DNA of 64,000 bases from Amblyomma americanum (GCF_052857255.1 NC_135500.1:102284048-102348047); one strand, 5' to 3'; counted from the stretch's first letter, positions 1 to 12,246 are shown. Notes: generated from the letters alone by a model not told the origin. A program made the numbers and translations.

Positions 1-1
1 A

Positions 2-382
2 GACCGAACCTGTGCGCCAAGAGTATTCGGCGATACTAAATTACTACAAGGCTGCAGAAAGCGGTATCCGCCACCGCACAACTCCCTAAGCAGAGATGAC
101 TCTGTGGTGTGGAGGCAGCTACAAACGGGCTCGAACCCGAACCTAAACGTACTCAGCGAAATGCATTCCACACAGTGCAATGACAAATGCCCCTGGTGCC
201 ACGAAACACCCAATCTGTATCACATAACGTGGGCATGCCGGAAGATACACGTGGTACCCGTAATATCAAACCCGAGTGCGGAGCAATGGGAGGGAGTGCT
301 CTCCAGCGATCGCCGGGTCGACCAAGGACTTCTGATCCGGCGAGCACAACTGGCAGCAGCATCCAGCGGAGCCCAGGACTAA
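2..382 (+). pseudogene. 3' end of an RNase H-type LINE ORF2 (C-terminal zinc knuckle), cut by the window edge
   Basis: One frame is open from base 2 to the TAA at 380-382. It gives a stretch ending in WRQLQT, followed by a zinc knuckle spaced C-x2-C-x7-H-x4-C (CPWC, then H and C). The same WRKLQT block and identical knuckle spacing occur at the C-terminus of LINE-B ORF2 in this window, so this is the same broad clade (APE endonuclease, reverse transcriptase, RNase H). In such elements the C-terminal knuckle is thought to bind nucleic acid. Everything upstream (endonuclease, RT, RNase H) lies outside the window, so whether the element is complete cannot be judged. No ATG is needed because this is the interior of an ORF. 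Confidence 0.72.
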
Positions 383-467
383 GGGCAACCGACCGTTCTG
401 CAAGAAGATGAACGAAGCTATCTGAAGACCTCAGAGGACCAGGGAATCTAGATATCAATAACGTTTT

Positions 468-604
468 TCACTAACTCACTCACCAACTCACTCACTCACT
501 CACTCACTACTCGCTCACTCACTCACTCACTCACTAATTCATTCATTCATTCATTCACTCACTCACTCACTCACCCACCCACTCACTCACTCACTCACTC
601 ACTC
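468..604. repeat. (CTCA)n / (CACT)n microsatellite
   Basis: About 137 bp of CTCA/CACT tetranucleotide with a few ATTC interruptions. It lies about 85 bp downstream of the LINE stop codon at 382, and the coding sequence of the next LINE starts right after it. It may have grown from a 3' tail or formed at the junction. Confidence 0.95.
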
Positions 605-3101
605 TCGTATATAAGCGCGTATCGGATTCTGATAGGCGCTTGTTACCGCCCGCCAGATTCTAGTCATCCTTTCGTTAATGAATTGCGTATCAGTATTACT
701 AAAGCAACAGAGTTATGTCCTGCTCATAGCATCTATCTCATCGGAGATTTTAATTTTCCTTGAATCAACTGGGCTCAACTATCATCACCTTGTCATATTT
801 CTACAGAGTTTTGTAACCTGACGCTCGATTTCAACCTATTCCAGGTTGTAAACCAACCTACACGCGACACTAACATACTAGATCTGATACTGACTACAGC
901 ACCGGAAACGATAGGATCAGTAACTCATTTAAAGGGATTCAGCGATCATCATTTACTTCAGCTAAGTGTTGACATCCCGGTTCAGTTTATGGGCTATGTA
1001 ACAAAAAAGATTCACGATTATAATAAGGCTAATTTCACAGCTATCAACACAGAACTAGAAACCTTCTTTTATCACACATTTCTACCTTCAATTAACAACC
1101 GATGCGTTGAGGAAAACTGGATACTTTTTAGAGATAAGATTTCATATTTGATCAACCGGTTTGTCCCTGTGATCAAAATAACTAAAGATAAATCTAATCC
1201 CTGGTTTACTAGAAGGCTTAAACAACTAAGGAACAAGAAAAAGCGGTTATACCGGACTGCTAAGCGTGCCTGTACCATTTCTGCGTGGAACAAGTACAGT
1301 GATGCACTAAAACTCTATTGCTCCGCCTTATCTGCGGCAAAAGACAAATATTTTTCACATGATCTTCCAGCCCTTTTGAAAACTAACCCCAAAAAGTTTT
1401 GGAAACAAGTATGCCCTGAGCGTGATGATAGTTCCATCTCTCTACAAAGTAACAACACCCCCATCTCAGACAACGAGTGCCCCTCAATATTTAACACCTT
1501 CTTTTCATCTGTGTTCTCTTCTGAAGATCATTCCACCCTTCCGGAAGTTCCGGATCTTAATTACCGCTACATGACACCTATTCAGATGACTGAAGAAGGC
1601 ATCACGTGTCTCATAAATTCTCTTAAGGTATCTACTTCGGCTGGTGTTGATGGCATTAGTTCAAAATTTTTTAAAAATACAGTTCCAGTGGCAAGCAAAA
1701 TTTTATTTCATATTTTTCAGCAATCATTAACTACAGGAATACTACCCTCAAACTGGAAGATAGCTAAAATAGTGCCAATTTTTAAATCTGGAAACAAAAA
1801 CTCCGCTGAAAATTACCGTCCTCTATCTCTCACGTGCATCTGCTGCAAAATGCTTGAACATATAATTTCATCGCATGTCTTTAGTCATCTTGAGCAGAAT
1901 AACTTTTTTTTACACTAATCAACACGGGTTTAGAAAGGGTCTCTCCTGCGAAACACAGTTATTCGAACTAACAACTGATTTGCATTTTAATATGAACAAT
2001 AACCTTCAAACTGACTGTATATTCCTTGATTTTGCCAAAGCGTTCGACCGCGTAGCTCACTACCGCTTGATTTCAAAATTATCATCACTCCGTCTAGACT
2101 CGCTAACTTTAACATGGCTTCGTAACTTCCTCTCGCATCGCCAACAGTTCGTATTTGTTAATAATCTGTCCTCTAACCTTTCCCCAGTTAACTCCGGTGT
2201 ACAGCAGGGCAGTGTGCTTGGTCCCTTATTATTCCTTATTTATATCAATGATTTACCTAATAATATAACTTCTAGTATGCGAATTTTCGCGGATGATTGC
2301 ATTATATACCACCCTATTAGATCTACTAATGACCACCTGGCGCTCCAATCAGACCTCCTTACTATTAACGACTGGTGCAACTCATGGTTAATGACTCTTA
2401 ATGTATCCAAGTGCAAAGTCATCTCTTTCACCCGTAAAAATAACAAATCTAGCTATACATACCGTATTCAAAATGATCTACTCTCTCACGTATCACATTA
2501 CAAATACCTCGGCGTTAACTTTTCTTCAGATCTTTCATGGTCATACCATATCTCATCCATATGTGCCGTCGCCTCAAAGTCATTAGGATACCTACGCCGT
2601 AATCTCCGAAATTCACCATCTAATATTCGAAAACTAACATACCTCACTTTTGTTCGCCCACAACTTGAATTTGCTTCTCCCATTTGGTCTCCCTATCATA
2701 AGAACATGATCATCGCGTTAGAATCTATCCAAAACAGGGCAGCACGATTCATTTCACGAAACTTTAACTGCCGCTCAAGCGTCACTCAGATTAAAACAGA
2801 TCTTTCTCTACAATCATTAAGCACGCGCCGTGACATCGCTCTCCTCACACTATTTCACAAATATGTGCACTTCAATAGAACTACCTCATTTCAACTCGAT
2901 GTCTCATCCCGCACGTCGAAAAGATTATATAATCAGTTTAGTTTCGCAAGAATATATGGTGACACATTGGCTTTTAACTCATCTGCATTACCACGAGCCA
3001 TCAGATAATGGAATGATCTGCCAGACAACATCGCTTCCGCGTCTAATCTAGAATCTTTCCATTCTAAACTCATCACATATTTCACTGAAACCGTCATTTA
3101 G
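605..3101 (+). pseudogene. LINE-A ORF2: endonuclease C-terminus plus reverse transcriptase, frameshifted
   Basis: Reading from 605 gives YRPPDSS, GDFNFP (743-760) and SDHHLL, the classic second half of an APE endonuclease. In-frame TGA at 761-763 is the first lesion. The frame continues through the linker (NPWF) and into the RT until a run of eight T at 1904-1911, where one extra T shifts the frame. The rest continues in the frame of 1875: QHGFRKG, FADD at 2286-2297 (RT catalytic motif) and the thumb, to a TAA at 3006-3008. The residual C-terminus (WNDLP) runs to TAG at 3099-3101. There are thus two stops and one frameshift. It cannot make a full protein, but would have encoded target-nicking and cDNA synthesis. 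Confidence 0.88.
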
Positions 3102-3388
3102 CACACCTACGTTCAAGTCTATTATTGTTCTTTGCTTTGCTGCTACACTCGTGCCATTGGGATGTTTTCTTACTTATGTTTGCTTGCCATGTTTCCGTGT
3201 TTGCCTTAATCGCGCTTTGTTTCCACGTTCGGTAAGCCCATTATCCTGTATTGTAGTGAATTATTTTGCGTCGCGTACGTTTCCTTTTGTTTCCTTTGGT
3301 TATTAATGCACTGTATTATATCTTTTTTTCGCCCCCTTACACAATGCCCAATGGGCCTGTAAGGAATTTCAAATAAATAAATAAATCA
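605..3388 (+). mobile_element. LINE-A: 5'-truncated CR1/L2-like non-LTR retrotransposon
   Basis: Contains the C-terminal part of an APE-type endonuclease, a reverse transcriptase and a 3' UTR ending in an (AAAT)n tail at about 3369-3388. No RNase H or C-terminal zinc knuckle is present, which separates it from the LINE-B/D group. Before the tail, a short stem (CCTTACA pairing with TGTAAGG around 3337-3364) encloses CCCAATGGGC. LINE-F at the right edge has a comparable 3' end and the same protein order, so the two are one family. The clade (CR1/L2 within the Jockey superfamily) is inferred from domain order and tail type. Confidence 0.85.
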
Positions 3389-4498
3389 GCCTCAGCTTTG
3401 GCGTCAAGATCACGGAGATTTTGGAACGACATTTAACTGATTTGGACAACAATTGGAGCGAAATGAATCTCAAAACAGGAAAAAAGCGCTCATAGCATGA
3501 GATCGCAGTCGCCAAAAAACTCTGAAAACGTCCAGATGAGAGCACGCCCAATATTCTACCCAAGCTAATTTCGCAAGCATTCCTCCTCTTAGCGGCCATC
3601 CCGTAGCGAAAAAAGGCTGTGCTAAAGATGCATATCGAATACATTGTATTAATTTCGTATTTTGCATTTTTGTCCCCATGATTAAATTACCATACGAATG
3701 ATTTCTAAATATGCTAGGAGTACTATTTTGAACATTCTTACAAATGCATCGAAAGTGCAATTTCTGTCCGCTTATTATATTTAAATTGGTTAAAAATCTA
3801 TTAAAATACAAATCGCGTTCAATTAAAATATTACAAAAATACACTTTAAGTACATTAAATATACGCTAAAACATACAACTAATACAGTAAAAAAGACTAA
3901 AATATATATTAAATAAACTAAAAGTATGCTAAAAATATACAATAAATACATTACACTACATTAAAGATACACTAAAATATGCGATTAATACATTAAAATA
4001 TATTCACTTCGGCTTGCAAAAGGTATGCTAGTCGAATTAACCGTATAATACTGATTAATGTTCTCAATAGAAGAAGTAATGACTGAACTGGTTGTGAGCA
4101 TCAGGAGACAGACAATCCCAGATAAAAGGCTTTGTCATCAAGAATTCTGTGGCAATATAATGTCACGTGACGGGACCTGAACAGGAAAGATGTCGCCACG
4201 CAGGAAATGCCGACGGAAAGCGACGTCAGCAAACAGGAACTGTTCCGAGAAGCGTGATACTTGGCTTGGCTAATATATACCCCCCCCCCCCCCCCCACCT
4301 CCCCGAGAGGAGAGACATTATCTTGCTCGGGGAGGCGCTTTTTGCACAAAGAGTGTGGGCCCCCAAATTGTCGCACAAGCGTGAATGTGGTCGCGTTCGA
4401 ATCTGCAGTCTATCTGGAACCGAATTGTTAGTCGTAACTTGCTTCAGGCTCAGTCAGGATTCAAACTGTCAACCAACGAATACACGCGCGTCCTTGAG
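3389..4498. other. AT-rich spacer without a recognisable gene
   Basis: No convincing coding sequence. 3780-4010 is built from degenerate words around 'tacattaaaatat', suggesting an old short-period tandem array. A run of 17 C lies at 4280-4296. Part of the left half resembles the AT-rich tandem repeat at 4933-5290. Confidence 0.5.
4280..4296. repeat. Poly-C tract (17 C)
   Basis: Uninterrupted homopolymer directly read from sequence. Length is likely unreliable in any assembly. Confidence 0.95.
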
Positions 4499-4798
4499 AT
4501 AATAATAATAATGGTTTTGAAGGAAAGGAAATGGTGCAGTATTTGTCTGATATATCGTTGGGCACCTGAACTGCGCCGTAAGGGAAGGGATAAAGGAGGG
4601 AGTCAAAGAACAAAGGAAGAAAGAGGTACCCGTAGTGGAGGGCTCCGGAATAATTTCGACCACCTAGGCATCTTTAACGTGCACTGACATCGCACAGCAC
4701 ACGGGCGCCTTAGCGTTCTGAGCCGCCGCGGTCGGGTTCAAGCCCGGAAACTCCGGATAAGTAGCCGAGCGCTCTAATCACTGAGCCACCGCGGCGGC
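4499..4798 (-). mobile_element. tRNA-derived SINE (Ruka-like), shared with R1
   Basis: Minus-strand tRNA-like head at the right (ccgcggtggctcag and a diverged B box), then body, then an ATT tail at the left end. The R1 counterpart is at 44352-44692, sharing the same body differences (for example tgcaccatttcc), so insertion predates the duplication. Confidence 0.85.
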
Positions 4799-4932
4799 TC
4801 ATTGTATTATGTGGAAAGTATCCTTTCAATACATAGTCGACATGCAAAGGCCATTTCCCGAAACCCGATTTCGAGCACTAGATTGTTCTACGAAAGCTAA
4901 AAGTGTGCTTCAAATTTGCTGATAAGGAAGGT

Positions 4933-5290
4933 CAATTTCATATTTACGATAGTACACTTTTAATACATTGACAAGATGCTAAAACCGCATACATATTTTT
5001 TCACGGGTTCGAAATGGGCTCGAAAAATGTTTAAGTGACGTATCCGTCGAATTGATTAATTTCATATTTGCGAAAGTACACTTTTAATACATTGACAAGG
5101 TGTAAAATTTTTCACCTATTAGAAACGTGCTCGAGGCATGATTTAAGTGATGCATACTTCGAATGCATTAATTTCATATTTACGAAAGTATACATTTCAT
5201 ATGTTGAAAGTTGCTAAAACCACATTCATAATTTTTCACTGTTTGAAACATGTTTGAAGCATGCATGTTTTTTTTTCTTACAAATTTTAA
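4933..5290. repeat. Tandem repeat, about 112-124 bp period, 3 copies
   Basis: The start word 'aatttcatattt' recurs at 4934, 5058 and 5170. Each unit continues with 'agtacacttttaatac', a CTAAAACC block and a TTTTTCAC block, and each degenerates by substitutions and small gaps. R1 carries the same array at about 43850-44210, so it existed before duplication. Confidence 0.8.
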
Positions 5291-5960
5291 AAATATATTT
5301 CGAATACAAAGCATCAAATTTCAGGACCCTTTTTACGGCATATATTTAGTGCATTCATCAACCCAAAATTACGTTAAAATACGTTATAGATATCCATAAG
5401 TATATTCCAATCCAAACGTATTAGTTTTCGCAAAGGGATCCTCCATCAACTGATACGCCTCACTTATTTCAATAAACAGTTTAATTATTCTCCTGTATAA
5501 CTCAATCTCTAAGCCGAGTGCGCGAATCCGTATTGCACATTAGGCCTCACATCGCTTTACAACGTTCACAGCACCATCTGGGCGGTAAAACGGTTTATAA
5601 GACATGAAGACAAGTACAAAAATACAAACAATCAGGATTGTGATTCCTGCTATAACGTAGCTTATTACCGAATTTATGCTTGACGAAAGCATCAGTAAAC
5701 GAGACCTGCGGTTGTGCTTCTCTGCTTTAATCGTCTACCTCTGGATGTGGTCATGACTACGAAGTTTGCAGTTAAACGTCAAGCATTCATAGTGTGACAA
5801 TTCTATAGGACGGGCGAGATGCGTAAGTTGGTTTTGCGCGTTTAAAATTACCCTTAATTAGCCGCATAATCTGGAATACTATAGATAGGCTGGATCTGGC
5901 TGCGCCTACTATAAAATGAAAGAAAGCATGTGTGTGATGCACCAACTGAAGTTAATAGTT
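5291..5960. other. Non-coding A-unit DNA shared with R1
   Basis: Low-GC sequence with no credible ORF. Its reverse complement is found at about 43150-43840 with scattered substitutions. Confidence 0.55.
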
Positions 5961-6128
5961 TGATATAGGCATTTAACGCCCAGGTTGCCTTGCCGACTGA
6001 AGAAGGAGACGCCTATTTTTGTTTGTTGAGTTGCGTCGTCGGCTAGTCGCCCTCTAATTATGCATGCGTAGAAAGAAATACGCTCTCCTGAAATCACAGG
6101 AAGCTCATAATGCCATCCGTGCACACAT

Positions 6129-6772
6129 TCAGTATCTTGACAAGCAATATCCAGGGTCACGTTCAGCAGTATTGCACACGTAGGGCTTCTCTGGCTTAAG
6201 CAGGTCACACACCATGCTGAAGAGGTCGTGCCTGGCCAATACTTCCATCGTCTCGTTGTGAACGCAATTGAATTCATCTCATGGCACGTATTCAATGGTA
6301 GGGTAGTGTCCCCGCATTCTCTTGCCCATCTCGTAAAGCAGCCGCTTGCCCTCGGGTCCCTGGCTGCACATGTCCAGCACTGGCCAGTCGGTGTCCGAAA
6401 GCATGCAGGCGATGAAATGTAGCAGCTGCGTGGGAGGGTGGACATATTTAACTGCGCCCGTCTGGACCTCGCTGACGTAGCATTCTTCAGGCTGTGCTGA
6501 CACGTGAAAATGACGGTACCGTTGACGACTTTCATGTGGGTAGTTCCGAACCGCAAGAGGTCGAGGGTGATGTAGTCTACCAGCCTGTCGTAAGTGGGAC
6601 GCAGTTGATTCAGGATGAAACTGTGACGACCCTCGCCGAGGCCTTCGTAAAAAAAATAAGTTATTTTGACAAGAGCTCCTCCTCCTGTTGACGCATTGAC
6701 AGGCTTCGGCGGAGAGAATGCACAAGCGAGGACGACGGCTGAAGCGATGACTGAGAGACGCAAGGACTGCAT
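6129..6772 (-). pseudogene. GILT (gamma-interferon-inducible lysosomal thiol reductase) pseudogene, intronless
   Basis: GILT enzymes are secreted or lysosomal thiol reductases. From ATG 6772 the frame gives a hydrophobic signal peptide (about residues 1-28), then VKITYFFYEG, a QLRPTYD block and the family signature CQH. The frame breaks by one base near 6489-6493 inside CQHG-x-EC, and EECYVSEVQTG continues in another frame with the conserved C-x-x-x-G downstream pattern and IEYVP. There TGA at 6279-6281 replaces the expected Trp, followed by DEFNCVHNET to a stop at 6129-6131. Total about 214 codons, the usual GILT size. The catalytic CxxC position reads GEGR, so the enzyme would be dead even with the frame intact. 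No intron is present and R1 lacks the whole 5961-6864 segment, pointing to a retrocopy, though no poly-A or clear target duplication is visible. Confidence 0.75.
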
Positions 6773-6866
6773 TTCTGCTGTGTTGAGAACCCTGCGGAGC
6801 ACGGACGCTGTCTTGGTGACCGTACGTTCCGATGGTTGACGGATGGTCTGAAATGCTTTGTTCAAC

Positions 6867-8656
6867 TTGGCTGATATTGACGTTGGCTATCGGTGCTGAT
6901 GCTTAAGGCGGATACTTTGTCAGGCCGTTTTGTTTTGATAAGATGGAGTGTTCTCCCGTGAGAAGTAAAGAGGCATTGAACCACTTATCTTCTTTGCGCT
7001 ATATGTTAAGAATATTTGTTACTCCCAAGCTATTTTTTCTATTCTATTTTGTTTTTTGCTCGTAATCAGATCATCAAATTCTGCGCCACTTAAGCGTCAT
7101 TGCACTTATACGTGGCACAGGTGGTCTTCGATGTTTGGCTGCAGAAAACATTGTCTGAAAGAACACCTGATACATAAGAAAAATATTCTACAAGCACACT
7201 TAGGCTGCGATTACTTGCACAGAAAAGAATAGTTTAATTTGCCTACAAAAAGACAATATACGCAACAAGTCCTTCCGACAGAGCTGTGACCCAGCCATGG
7301 ATTTACCTAAAAATACAAAGAAAATTATGTAAGAATCAGCGTATCTTCTTTCTTCTGTAAGCATAAAAAATAAAGCAGCTTTTGCTACCATTAGGCGAGC
7401 GCAAAACACAACATTCATATTATACAGGTACCGTGTAATCTTAATAATTAGAGGCCTAACGGCTTCAGTAGTCAAACGTGAAGGCTATGCAAGGAAAGTA
7501 CCGTAAAAGCGTAATTTCTCGAACATTTCTAAATGAAGACAACAATCTTTTAGACATTCTCAATGCAAATAATCTTCAAAATTTGCTCGACGTTTGAAAC
7601 GATGGCACGCTAGTGTATTCGACCCAAAAATGCGTGGTATTCTGTTCCCGACTGTTTTCTGTAATTATAACCTGTTTTTTTGTTTTAGCTGTTAAAGTTG
7701 CTGTAGCAGTAGTGCTTATATAGTAAAATGTAATATCTTTATCGCTCGTATGACAAGGTACCTAATTTTTAGCCAATTCTTTTTTGACATCATTTCTGGT
7801 GTATTGATCGTTTCACAGATTTTTAACACATTTAAAAAAAACAGGTTTTAATTGTTTCCTCACTATGGCGGTACAAAACCGATATAATGTTGTACGATAC
7901 TTAGCACCGATGTTCTGAGTGCACTCTACTCTTTTTTCGTTATCGGTTGTCTATTAATGGCTTGCATTTATTGGTTTCAAGCATGAAATAATTGCCAATG
8001 AAAATAATAATAATAATAATATTAATATTATTGCCACATTATGTTGTGATAAATACAGACTGAGGCATATAAAGCCAAGAAGGGGCTTGCAGGAGTAAGC
8101 CGGGCAACATCGGCGAGCGAAAAGTAAAGGCACTACAAATATCATGATAAGTGTACACGCACTGAAACACAAATAGTGAGGAAACTACACAGTGGAAAAG
8201 AAAGAAAACGAATCACGTGTTTTCTGTATATTTTGGCCTTAAAATATTCAGATTTTGACATCCGTTTTAAGGTCGTTTTAAGTAGCGCACAATACATGAT
8301 CATGAAGACTACTAAATATTGTGAAGACATATGCACCTGGTCTTGCTTTGTCGTATCTGGTTGAGCATTTAAGAAGAATGTGGCGCTGACCTTTACCTAG
8401 TGTTCTGGCAGCAACTTATTTAGTCTTGAAGGCAGGGTTCCGAAAGTGTCAGAGTATAACACTTTGTTCATATAAATTTTCAAAGGACAGAAGGGCAGAA
8501 TGTTAAAGAGTTTGCTTGTGGGGGAAAGGAATATTCATAGGCGGTACTTTTCAACATGCTTTTTAGAAGAACATCTACCTGAACATGTCACCGTTGCGAA
8601 TGATAACGAATAACGTTGTTTTGATATTGAGGAAAGTAAAAGTGCAGTTGCTGCCT
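6867..8656. other. Non-coding A-unit DNA shared with R1
   Basis: Matches 41355-43135 reversed. Contains an AAT microsatellite near 7998-8030. The reading frame at 7200-7475 (minus) is also open in R1, but its differences are almost all amino-acid-changing, so I do not call a gene. Function unknown. Confidence 0.55.
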
Positions 8657-8668
8657 GAATCTCGGGGG
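8657..8668. repeat. Target-site duplication, 3' side of LINE-B
   Basis: gaatctcggggg, identical to 14208-14219. R1 holds a single copy at 41343-41354 (reverse complement), which is the unoccupied site. Confidence 0.95.
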
Positions 8669-8684
8669 TTGTTGGTTATGAAAC

Positions 8685-8690
8685 TTTATT
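8685..8690 (-). terminator. Polyadenylation signal AATAAA of LINE-B
   Basis: AATAAA on the minus strand 16 bp before the element's 3' end. The related LINE-D has AATAAA at 29381-29386, also just before its 3' end. Confidence 0.7.
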
Positions 8691-8730
8691 TCCAACGGAT
8701 ATAGAGGAGCGACACGAAGTCGCCCCCCGC

Positions 8731-11700
8731 TTAAACGGCGGCCGCTATCCCTTGGGCAGCGGCGGCGTCTTCAGCCAGCTGGAGGAGCTTGATCTGTATC
8801 CCCGTGTCGGGGCTGAGCAATAGAGCCTCCCAATGAGCAGAGTCGGTAATGAAGTGACTCGCGGGTAGGGACTGCGGGCAGTTCCAGATCTTATGATTTA
8901 GATCGGGTTTTCGCATCACAATTTTTGCATTTGTTTGAGCAGAATCCTTCTGAATAGAAGCTACACAATTGGGGATTTGGATAGGTGTTAGTTTGAAGTT
9001 TACGCCAGGCTTTGGCCTGTTGCTTGGAGAGCGTTTTATCTGCTGGGGGGAATCTGAGTCTTGCAAGCCTGTAGTGCTGCAGGATTTCTCTGTAAGAAAA
9101 CAACCTGTCTTTGCCACAGTATAGGGCGGGTGGGCTGCACGACCCAGCTCGGCGGGACAGTTCTCGAGCTAGGTTATGAGCCGCCTCATTACCAGCAAGG
9201 GAAGCATGAGCAGGCGTCCAGATTAGGCGAATGCGCCGCGTGGGCTGATAATTTAGCAGAATCCGTGCTGCTTGTGGGGAGATTCTTCCAAACATGTAGT
9301 TACGTAGAGCCAATTTTGAGTCGCTGACAATGGTTTCTGCCGAGGATCCCACAATGGCTAGAGCAATGGCTGTTTCTTCTCCAACATGTGTGTGCTGAGT
9401 GCGTATAGTGCCCCCAGTTATGAGTGTACCACGTTCCGTGGTGACCACAGCTACCATCTTGTCAGCCGAAGAATCTGCCGCATCTACATATACCACAGAG
9501 GTATCATTAAGAAAGCGTTTGCCTAATGATTTGGCTCTCTCTGTACGACGTTCAGCGTGGAAATCTGGGTGCATGTTCCGAGGTAGTGGAGGAATGACCA
9601 GAAGCTGGCGTATATGTTTGGGAAGGTCAGTTGTGGGTCCGCCTTGTCGTTCGTATGTTATGCCTAGTGTGGACAGAATGTGTCTGCCAGTTGGTGTGGC
9701 CGATAGTCGTTCGTACTGCGAGACGGTTACCGCTTCAATAATCTCGCTTAGGGTGTTATGAAGAACGAGACCTAACACTTTCGCAGTCGGTGTGTGCATG
9801 GGTAGCCCAACTGCCTGTTTGACGCATTTTCTGAGTATGGCCTCCACTTTTTCTTGTTCAGCTGACTTGAGATGTAGGTAAGGGCATACGTAAGCTATGC
9901 GGCTTATCACAAAGGCTTGTACTAAACGGAGAGTATTGCTTTCCTTCAAGCCCGAGTGGCGATTACTAATGCGGCGAATGAGTCGCATAATTTGCAGCGA
10001 GGTTCCCTGAAGCTTCCGAATTACGTCACCATTGAAGCCGTGTTCTTGTAGAATTAGGCCCAAGATTTTAATTTTGGGCACACGAGGAATGGGGACTCCG
10101 CGAATACTGAGTTCGATGGCCGGTGGGGTTTGCGCAAGGGATCTGATGTTGCGGAATATGAGAAATTCAGATTTGGCTGGAGAGCACCGCAGCCCCCTAG
10201 GGTCTACATAGTTCCCCACGATATCTATTGCATGCTGTAGTCTCTCCTCGATTTCTGCATCATTGCCCTCGGCGGTCCACAAGGTGATATCGTCAGCATA
10301 GAGGCTGTGGTGGAGTTGCGGAACCTGCGCTAATTGGTAAGGAAGTTTCAACATTGCAACGTTGAAGAGAAATGGTGATAGGACCGATCCCTGCGGGGTG
10401 CCCTTGTTGCTGAGGGGGAAGTCATGCGAGTGGAGACCTCCTACTTGAAAATGCGCCTTTCTACCTGAGAGAAAGTCGCGGATATAGTTGAAGGTCCGGG
10501 CTCCCACCCCGAGTTCATGAAGGTTCTCCAAGATCGCATCATGGCTGACATTGTCAAAGGCCTTTTCCAGGTCAAGTCCAAGAATTATTCTGGTGTCCCG
10601 CGTTTTTGCCTCAATAATCTGATGTTTGAGCTGAAGCATTACATCCTGCGTAGAAAGTTTTGGTCGAAATCTAATCATGGTTGGAGGGTACAGCTCGTTC
10701 TCCTCCATAAACCGGTTGAGGCGGGTATGAACTACGTGCTCCATGAGCTTACTTACACAAGTCGTGAGCGAAATCGGCCTGAGGTTCTCAAGGCTGAGTG
10801 CCTTCCCTGGCTTTGGGATGAGAATGATCTCTGCCGTTTTCCCTATTTGTGGGATGGAGCCCTCCGACCAGCATTTCTGCATATACTCAGTTAGTGATTG
10901 TAGCGACACTTCATCCAGGTTGCGGAGGATCTTGTTGGATACTGCATCTGGGCCAGTGGCGAATTTGCAGTTTAGCCTGGCAATCTCTGCCCTAACCTCA
11001 CCCACAGTAATGGGGGAGTCGAGCTGCGTGTTTTCCGGACCAGCATAATCTGGGAAGGCTTGGATAGGAGCATTGCCAATATATCTATCTTTAAGTTCAA
11101 GGAAAAGGTCCTCTGGTGGGCCTGCATACTCATGCACAAGCTTCTGCAGTTCTGCTACCTGTAGGGTCAAGTAGATGACGGAGCAAGTGCCAAGTCTTAG
11201 AGACTCCCATATTGCGATCCATTTGGTTGCATGTGTCATCCCAGTTTTGTTGAGTAAGTTTAGCTGCATGATCCTCGATCTCCTTGTTTAGCCTAGCTAT
11301 TCTTCTGCGCAGATTGCGGTTCCACCGCTGTCGTTTGAGTCGGTTCTCGAGTCCTCCCTTTGCCTCCCATAGGTGAAGAAGCCGGCTGTCCGCAATCTCC
11401 AGGTGGTCAGCATGGTCTAACGTATGGGTGACTGCTTTGGCATCTTGACAAAGATCCTGTGCCCAGATATCTATGTCTACTATTTCGGGGGTATCAGCTT
11501 CTCGGGCGGCTCTTCTAGCGCGGAACGTGTCCCAATAGACAAGGGTGGGGGCTCGAGCGCTACGACGTTTGGGGCCACTTGAGGTCACTATTTCCAATAT
11601 GTAGTGATCGCTGCCGAAATTTTGTTGAGTGTTTATCCATGTTGGAGTGCCCGAATTTTTAGCAAAAGTCAGATCGGGAGACGTATTCCTGGAAACACTG

Positions 11701-12239
11701 TTACCGCAGCGGGCGGGGACTAGTGGATCTGTAAGAAGAGTCAATCCACACTGTTGTGCGGTGAGCCACAGTTTTCTACCTTTAATGTCCTCCTGTGCGT
11801 AACCCCAAGCCGGGTGTTGGGCATTAAAGTCTCCCGTGAAAATGACGGGGTGATTGCCTGCGAGCTTCAGGGTCGCCTGAAAAAGCGGGCCGAAGCTTGC
11901 TTTCCGTAACTTTGGGCTGCTATAGACATTCAGCACAAACAGACTGTGGTCGGGTTTCCTAGGCGGAATTAATTCGACTAGCACGTGTGTGATATTTGTG
12001 ACTGGGGTATCGTGCTGTACTACCGTAATATTTCGTTTGGCAAGAGTCGTGACTCCAAGCGTTCCACCCCCCGATGAAAAGGATTGATACCCAGCTAGCT
12101 TGCTATTAGTTTGTGTCTCTTGTAGTGCGATTAAGTCTGGCCCGTCCCTATTGTTGAGGAATTGTTGGAGTACAGCTCGTTTGCGGCTAAATCCTCGGCA
12201 GTTCTACTGCCAGATGGTGTAATTGGGTTGTGGCGCCAT
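8731..12239 (-). pseudogene. LINE-B ORF2: endonuclease, reverse transcriptase, RNase H, zinc knuckle
   Basis: Start ATG at 12239 follows the ORF1 stop by 7 bp, typical of bicistronic LINEs. Codon 12, the Trp of the QWNCRG endonuclease motif, is TAG (12204-12206). The endonuclease then reads on with GDFNAQH and SDHYILEI to about 11150, where the frame shifts. The RT continues open from 11269 with QGSVLSPFLF, YADD at 10289-10300 and the thumb, then an RNase H with its D, E and D residues (VYVDAADSS, GEETAIAL, SDSKLAL) and PAHASLAGNEAA. A second shift near 8905-8920 breaks the terminal knuckle C-x2-C-x7-H-x4-C, and the frame ends at 8731. About 1169 codons in all. Three lesions sit in a copy whose target duplication is still perfect, so either the insertion is recent and damaged quickly, or some indels are sequence errors. 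Confidence 0.9.
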
Positions 12240-12246
12240 GTTGTTG

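Noticed and set aside
5909..6865. 318-codon frame as an intact secreted protein
   Set aside because: It is the GILT pseudogene read past its frameshift; the conserved residues are in two frames.
7200..7475. Small frame conserved in R1 (42594-42812)
   Set aside because: The differences between the copies are nearly all amino-acid-changing and there is no family resemblance; shared only through duplication.
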